A stretch of 18,409 nucleotides of DNA, taken from contig DHIZ01000375.1 of assembly GCA_002404055.1 (NCBI GenBank), positions 3,681 through 22,089 of the forward strand, in the 5' to 3' direction. Source of the stretch: Chloroflexi bacterium UBA4733 (GTDB lineage: Bacteria > Chloroflexota > UBA4733). The number at the start of each line of letters is the position of its first letter. Position 1 is the stretch's first letter. The notes under the pieces were generated by a model. The model saw nothing but the letters and a program-made list of their open reading frames with translations. It made no database searches and had not been told where the DNA came from. The position numbers and the translations under genes were made by a program. Positions 14,633-18,409 of this stretch are shown here, piece by piece.

Positions 14633-16195
14633 ATGATCAAGCAGTACCCATCACGGTTGAGTCGGCGCTCATTGTTGACGTTTGCCACGAGCATCGTCGC
14701 GGTGACTGCCGGAACCTCGCTCCTGGCAGCCTGTGGCGCGACGGCGCCAAGCACGAGCGGCACGGGCGCGACTACGGCAGCCGTAGCGTCGAGCGCTCCG
14801 GCGACCACAGCGAGCGCCGCGACTTCCGCTCTGGCGACGAGCAGCGCCACAAGCAGCGCGACCGCCGTCGCAGCCAGGGCGGCCAGCAGTGCAACGACCA
14901 GCGCGACTGCCGCTGCAGCGAAGGCAACGAGCTCGACGCAGTCGAACGTCATGGTGGCGGCAGCCGCCGGCGGTACCACCGTCCAGTGGTGGAACGGGTA
15001 CGCCAAGCCCGCATCGCTGGCGAGCGACCTGTTCGCCAAGCAGTGGACACCCACGCATCCGAAGATTGGCATCGAGCTCATTCAGCACGTTGGCAATAAC
15101 ATTCAGGCAGAGGAACAGCTCACCGTGCTGCTGGCCGGCGGAACGCCGCCCGATCTGTGTGACGTCCCCATGTCGGAGAACGACCTGGCGACGCACGGGT
15201 TGAGCCAGCCCATCGACGACCTGGTTGCTCGGGACAAGTACGACCTCAGCCAATATAACAAGGGATTCATGGAACTGGCCCACGCCAACGGGAAGTTGTA
15301 CGCCATCCCCTTTTCCACCGGCGGCAACGGCTACGTCATGGTCTACAACCGCAATATGCTGGCGCAGGCGGGCATCGCGGAACCGCCGACGAGCTGGGAT
15401 CAGGCCTGGACGTGGAGTGACTTTCGGGACAATGTACACAAGCTGACGAAGGGGAGCGGCTCCCAGATGACCCAGGCAGGCCTGGGCGGTTACGGCTACT
15501 ACGTCCTCACCATCCCGATCCCCTGGAAAACGGACTGGATCACGCCCGACCTGAAGACGATTACGGCGGACGCGCCGGCGATGATTACCGCCTACGGTGA
15601 CTACCTCGATCTGGTGCTGAAGGATGGCACGACGGGGGACTCGCCGGGCGTCAAGTTGGATGCGAGCGGGTCACTCGGCGCGTTTGGGGCGGGCCAGGCA
15701 GCCATCTCGATGCTTGGCTCCTGGCAAATGGCGGACCTCAGCAAGCTCACGAAAGTGGATTGGGGCTTCATGCCCACGCCCAAGGGGGCGCTGAGCAGTC
15801 CAGAGTTCGGGCCCGTCTTTCTGGCGATCGCCAAAGGCGCCAAGCATCGGGACGAGGCCTGGGACGTGCTGAAGTGGCTGGTGAACGGTGGGCGCTATGC
15901 CCACTTCAAGGGGAACCCTGGCGCGACGAAGGCGGATGCGGGCCCAATTCTCACGGACCTGTTCAAGGGCGTACCGAATGCGCGCCCGCAAGTGCTGGTT
16001 GACGAGTACGACATCGCCCAGCCGTTGCCGTACATCCGACGCCATCCGGCCTGGGGGCAGATGTCCACGGAAACCGATAAGGCCTGGGCCCAGATGAGCA
16101 AAGGGCAGGTAGACGTACCGACCGCCATGGGCAGCTTGAAGACCGCACTACAGGGCATCGTGGATCAGTACGCCAGGAGTCACCCCGATGGCTGA
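14633..16195 (+). CDS. Tat-exported ABC sugar-binding lipoprotein (family 1)
   Basis: Extracellular solute-binding protein of 520 aa, expected to capture a carbohydrate for an ABC importer. The N terminus has a twin-arginine signal (SRRSLLTF, Arg11-Arg12) and a lipobox LAAC (Cys34). An Ala/Ser/Thr low-complexity tether follows (about 38-108). The binding fold starts VQWWNGYAKPAS and shows family-1 features: LLAGGTPPDLCDVP, GKLYAIPFSTGG and YVMVYNRNMLAQAGI, PTSWDQAWTW, AAISMLGSWQMADL, then a helical C terminus (RDEAWDVLKWLV). The ATG at 14633 has only a weak ribosome site (ACGGG, 11 nt away), but other starts would spoil the signal. No permease or ATPase gene is in the window, and the next gene converges. 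Confidence 0.92.
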   Translation: MIKQYPSRLSRRSLLTFATSIVAVTAGTSLLAACGATAPSTSGTGATTAAVASSAPATTASAATSALATSSATSSATAVAARAASSATTSATAAAAKATSSTQSNVMVAAAAGGTTVQWWNGYAKPASLASDLFAKQWTPTHPKIGIELIQHVGNNIQAEEQLTVLLAGGTPPDLCDVPMSENDLATHGLSQPIDDLVARDKYDLSQYNKGFMELAHANGKLYAIPFSTGGNGYVMVYNRNMLAQAGIAEPPTSWDQAWTWSDFRDNVHKLTKGSGSQMTQAGLGGYGYYVLTIPIPWKTDWITPDLKTITADAPAMITAYGDYLDLVLKDGTTGDSPGVKLDASGSLGAFGAGQAAISMLGSWQMADLSKLTKVDWGFMPTPKGALSSPEFGPVFLAIAKGAKHRDEAWDVLKWLVNGGRYAHFKGNPGATKADAGPILTDLFKGVPNARPQVLVDEYDIAQPLPYIRRHPAWGQMSTETDKAWAQMSKGQVDVPTAMGSLKTALQGIVDQYARSHPDG

Positions 16196-16238
16196 AGGAT
16201 TCATCCGACAGATCAAGTGCTGATTCTCGCCACGTCGG

Positions 16239-16260
16239 GCTGGCGACTTCAGTCGCCGGC
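16239..16260. terminator. Strong hairpin between convergent genes
   Basis: GCTGGCGAC (16239-16247), loop TTCA, GTCGCCGGC (16252-16260): a 9-bp stem with one G-T wobble. It lies in the 73-nt gap between the binding-protein and ceramidase-like stops, so it can serve both strands. No T run on either side. Confidence 0.6.
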
Positions 16261-16268
16261 CCCCCTCC

Positions 16269-17693
16269 TCAGCCGCGCAACCTCGCCAAAAGGTCCAACG
16301 CCTCCGCGACCAGTTGCTCGCCGCTGCCCGGCTCAAAGCGGCTGGCGGTCGGCTCGTAGCCGCCCTCGTCGTAGGCCCGGCGCGTGGGGACGTAGCCGAT
16401 GGCGTCGTTGGCCAGCCCCAGCACCAGCGTGTGAGGGAATGGGGAGCGCGCCCGTAGGTCCAGGCCCAGTTCGGCAAAGATCTCGCCGGGCAGACCGACG
16501 ACCGCCAGCTCGTTGCCGACAGCGAGCGCCTGCACTTCCGTTTGGCGGGTCGCGCCCTGCCAGCCTTCGGCCAGCGCCAGCACCCGCTGCGCTTCCACCA
16601 CCTCAAGGCCGGCGCCCGCTTTCATCGTCATCTGCCCACGGGCGGCCTGACGCGCCCACTCCACCTGCTCCGGCGTGGGACGGCGCAACGGTAGGTCGAC
16701 GAGGCGTCGCGCCGCGCGAATGCCGTGCTGCATTGACCTTGACTGCCAGTCGGCTACTAGCCGGCAGGCTCCCTTAACCACCTCCCCGGCCAGGATCGTG
16801 CCGACACGCGCCGCTTCGGCCAGCCCGGCCTGACGGGGAGCGTGCCAAAAGTCAATATGGTTCACGTCGGCGCAGGGAGAGTTGGCGAAGAGCACCACTG
16901 GCGTTGCCGGGTCGCTCGGCACCCCAATTGGCGGCGCGCTGCCGTTGCCGTGGAGACCAATCAGGCGCTGCACGCCCGTCTCCAGGAAGTGGGGGAAATC
17001 TCCGCAGATTGTCGTCCCCGCCACGATGGCCGGGTGTAGGCCGAAGTTGACCAGCACGCCGAGTGGCAATACGGCCGGCGGCACGGCCTGGGATCCCTCG
17101 TCGGCAATCTCTTCAGCGACCGGCAGCGCCGTCAGCGTCCAGACACGCTGATCGACGGGACCGGCGGCACGCAGGATAGCCGGGTTCAGCTTGCCCGGAT
17201 TGGTCTGAACCGGCCCTTCGCGCATCCAGAAGCGGCGGTTGAAGGCGATGCCGCCTTCCTCCCCGAGGGAAAGGCGCAGTTGCGCGGGGACGCGCCGGGT
17301 ATAGGCGAGTTGGACCGCGGAGGCGATCTGCCGCTCCAGATAGGCCAGGTACGGCTCGTCAGTCTCCCCTGCCAGCCCTCCGGCGTTGGCTTCGCGAGTG
17401 AGTGGCCCGGAATGGTTATGGGTAGCCGCGATTAACACGTTGTCGCCGGGGATGCCGCAGCGTTGCTCAATCAGGTGGCGTGCGGCGGCAGTGGTGGCGC
17501 TGCGCACGCCGATCACGTCCACGCTGACGATCGCTGCCTGCGTCGCCCCATCGTCGATCACCAACGCCCGCGCATAGAGGTCGTCGTGCAACGCATCGGC
17601 GCGACGGTCATGGTACGACCCGGCGAGCGACACCCCCAGGGGAGGCGTCACCACCAGCCGCGCCGCTCCCGCGTGCAAGCTTGCTGTGGTCAT
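16269..17693 (-). CDS. Neutral/alkaline ceramidase-like protein, cytoplasmic
   Basis: 474-aa relative of the N-terminal domain of neutral/alkaline non-lysosomal ceramidases. Shared marks are VVTPPLGVSLAGSY near the start, the metal-site AATHNHSGP (His92, His94), VNFGLHPAIVAG (His220), the FANSPCADVNHID block, and near the C terminus ANDAIGYVPTRRAYDEGGYEP. True ceramidases are exported and have a nucleophilic Ser after the second His; here that place reads CGDFPHFLE (Cys230), there is no signal peptide, and the C-terminal ceramidase domain is missing. It is more likely a sugar-related hydrolase of the many unassigned members than a ceramidase. AGGAAGG stands 4 nt before the ATG, with a promoter candidate 50-90 nt upstream. 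Confidence 0.85.
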   Translation of the reverse strand: MTTASLHAGAARLVVTPPLGVSLAGSYHDRRADALHDDLYARALVIDDGATQAAIVSVDVIGVRSATTAAARHLIEQRCGIPGDNVLIAATHNHSGPLTREANAGGLAGETDEPYLAYLERQIASAVQLAYTRRVPAQLRLSLGEEGGIAFNRRFWMREGPVQTNPGKLNPAILRAAGPVDQRVWTLTALPVAEEIADEGSQAVPPAVLPLGVLVNFGLHPAIVAGTTICGDFPHFLETGVQRLIGLHGNGSAPPIGVPSDPATPVVLFANSPCADVNHIDFWHAPRQAGLAEAARVGTILAGEVVKGACRLVADWQSRSMQHGIRAARRLVDLPLRRPTPEQVEWARQAARGQMTMKAGAGLEVVEAQRVLALAEGWQGATRQTEVQALAVGNELAVVGLPGEIFAELGLDLRARSPFPHTLVLGLANDAIGYVPTRRAYDEGGYEPTASRFEPGSGEQLVAEALDLLARLRG

Positions 17694-17724
17694 GCGACCT
17701 TCCTCTCCCCACGACCCAGCCGCA

Positions 17725-17740
17725 CATGCCGCACGGCATG
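17725..17740. promoter_or_regulatory. Palindromic operator candidate
   Basis: CATGCC-GCAC-GGCATG is a 6-bp inverted repeat with a 4-nt centre, lying just past the predicted transcription start of the ceramidase-like gene. The position suits a repressor site; as RNA it would also fold into a small hairpin in the leader. Confidence 0.4.
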
Positions 17741-17751
17741 CTCGATGCCCG

Positions 17752-17781
17752 ATTTTATCGAGCGGATCACGACCCGTTCAA
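17752..17781 (-). promoter_or_regulatory. Promoter candidate for the ceramidase-like gene
   Basis: On the minus strand TTGAAC (17781-17776) and TAAAAT (17757-17752) are 18 bp apart. Transcription would start near 17745, about 50 nt before the ATG. It lies in the unrelated tail of the PHP fragment, in line with that tail being non-coding. Confidence 0.45.
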
Positions 17782-17880
17782 GGCGTCGATGCCAAGGTTG
17801 GGCACCTAATTGGGCTCGCCCTGGCAACTTCCACTCGCCGTAGCTGATGTACTCCAGATGCTCGGTGAGGGCATAGAAAT

Positions 17881-18234
17881 CTAAGGCTGCCACGTCCCTG
17901 GCCCAGCGCCAGTGGTCGAGCGGCGCGCCGTCGTTGGCCGCCAGACATTTTGAGTACAGGCTGTGCCGATGCAGGTCGCCGAATTGGCACTGGGGTACCC
18001 TATCTGCCGCCCTTCCGCGACCGAAGCCTCCACCGTCTCGGGTGACCAGGTCACGATGGGGGAGGCTTCACCCCAGCCGCTCGTGCCATCGTCGGCAGTG
18101 AGTTTCGCCAGCACGACCGTGCGACCACTCCGCTCATCCCCCATGACGCCCCGCGAGGTGCGGAAGGTGGTGCGCATGCCCAGGCGGAAGGCGAAGACCT
18201 CCCCGCCGGCAATGTGGGTCTCAGGTCGGATCAT
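17881..18234 (-). pseudogene. Truncated MR/MLE (enolase superfamily) N-terminal fragment
   Basis: The frame starts MIRPETHIAGGEVFAFRLGM and continues FRTSRGVMGDERSG, VVLAKLTADDGTSGWGEASP and TWSPETVEA. This is the N-terminal capping domain of the mandelate racemase/muconate lactonizing enzyme family. After about 75 residues similarity ends, where the PHP sequence begins in another frame; the frame then closes with a stop after 117 codons. The (beta/alpha)7 barrel with the metal ligands and catalytic Lys is entirely missing, so no enzyme can result. The ATG at 18234 has GAGG 6 nt upstream and overlaps the preceding DUF6807 gene by 14 nt, a normal operon start; the 5' end is thus genuine and the 3' part lost. 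Confidence 0.6.
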
Positions 18235-18409
18235 CTGCTGCCTCTGCCAGCCAGGCGCGGTAGGCGTCATCCGGTGAGATGGCGGCGGCGTCACCATCGT
18301 GGATAAGGATACGCCAACGCTGGCGCAAGCGCTCGCCGGAAGGAATCGACCAGGGTGCATGCAGGGTGAGGTTGCTGAGCATGGCGCCGTAGTTGCGGCA
18401 GAAGAACGG
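18221..18409 (-). CDS. DUF6807 (PmoA-like) family protein, 3' end only
   Basis: The last 62 codons of a gene that enters from beyond the window. The sequence PFFCRNYGAMLSNLTLHAPW, then PSGERLRQRWRILIHDGDA and a short helix DDAYRAWLAEAA matches the C-terminal pattern of the DUF6807 family (often labelled PmoA-like), where a Phe/Arg/Asn/Tyr-Gly segment, a basic strand and HDGDA follow in this order. Such genes usually sit in carbohydrate-use clusters; function is unproven. Its stop lies 14 nt inside the start of the MR/MLE fragment. Family call is from memory of the pattern and only the tail is visible. Confidence 0.6.
   Translation of the reverse strand, partial: PFFCRNYGAMLSNLTLHAPWSIPSGERLRQRWRILIHDGDAAAISPDDAYRAWLAEAADDPT

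Larger units (their letters stand above)
17690..17983 (-). pseudogene. Truncated PHP-domain protein fragment
   Basis: In one minus frame, FGDLHRHSLYSKC, then DHWRWARDVAALDFYALTEH and LEYISYGEWK are the start of a PHP-type metal-dependent phosphoesterase-like domain: HxH (HRH) and the LTEH motif are intact. After EWK (about 17828) the similarity stops and a basic, unrelated tail runs to a TGA that overlaps the ceramidase-like ATG. Upstream the frame has no ATG, GTG or TTG before an in-frame stop, so the fragment has no start of its own unless one uses the GTG at 17893, inside the domain. Only about 50 of the several hundred residues of a normal protein survive. A sequencing error cannot explain loss of both ends. 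Confidence 0.6.

Noticed and set aside
14821..14950. Simple repeat or microsatellite in the binding-protein gene.
   Set aside because: At DNA level the units vary; it is the Ala/Ser/Thr tether of a lipoprotein in open frame, not a free-standing repeat array.
1..18409. CRISPR arrays, transposases, integrases, phage genes or toxin-antitoxin pairs.
   Set aside because: None was seen: no regular repeat-spacer pattern, no recognisable recombinase motif and no terminal inverted repeats around the broken genes.

Overview
The window looks like a high-GC bacterial chromosome segment, most likely from the Chloroflexota (a Thermomicrobia- or Caldilineae-like lineage). This is inferred, not proven. The reasons are several GTG starts with good Shine-Dalgarno sites, twin-arginine lipoproteins with long Ala/Ser/Thr/Pro linkers behind the lipobox, an LCP (LytR-CpsA-Psr) wall-attachment enzyme, and a carbohydrate-side gene set (GH172/DUF2961, M81, ceramidase-like, DUF6807, PHP, MR/MLE) common in that phylum. 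I see no rRNA, tRNA, CRISPR array, insertion sequence or phage gene.

Layout. (1) 126-2565, + strand: a membrane histidine kinase, a NarL-type response regulator and a cytochrome c lipoprotein form one tight operon. (2) 2716-3569, + strand: a zinc-ribbon membrane protein and a GlsB/YeaQ-type membrane protein. (3) 3604-6046, - strand: an LCP enzyme followed 1 nt later by a TolB-like propeller lipoprotein. (4) 6233-9607, + strand: a GH172 glycosidase, a GT4 glycosyltransferase overlapping it by 4 nt, and a seven-blade WD40 lipoprotein with a Tat signal. (5) 9661-14243, - strand: an operon of a two-domain SDR protein, an M81 metallopeptidase-like enzyme and a conserved protein of unknown function, followed by a 36-codon remnant of a sugar isomerase. 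(6) 14244-14632: a divergent control region with a near-consensus promoter and a leader hairpin. (7) 14633-16195, + strand: a Tat-exported ABC sugar-binding lipoprotein with no permease beside it. (8) 16269-18409, - strand: a cytoplasmic ceramidase-like protein, then gene debris (PHP and MR/MLE fragments in different frames), then the 3' end of a DUF6807 gene that runs off the window.

How the parts may work together. The left part is envelope sensing and envelope upkeep. The right part (regions 4-8) looks like a glycan or polyol catabolic island that is being remodelled: a binding protein for uptake, dehydrogenase, isomerase and hydrolase functions, and at least three truncated enzyme genes. 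No complete known defence or mobile system is visible. The least described items are the conserved 414-aa protein at 9854-11098 in its M81/SDR operon, the coupled GH172-GT4-WD40 module, and the structured leader of the solute-binding protein gene.
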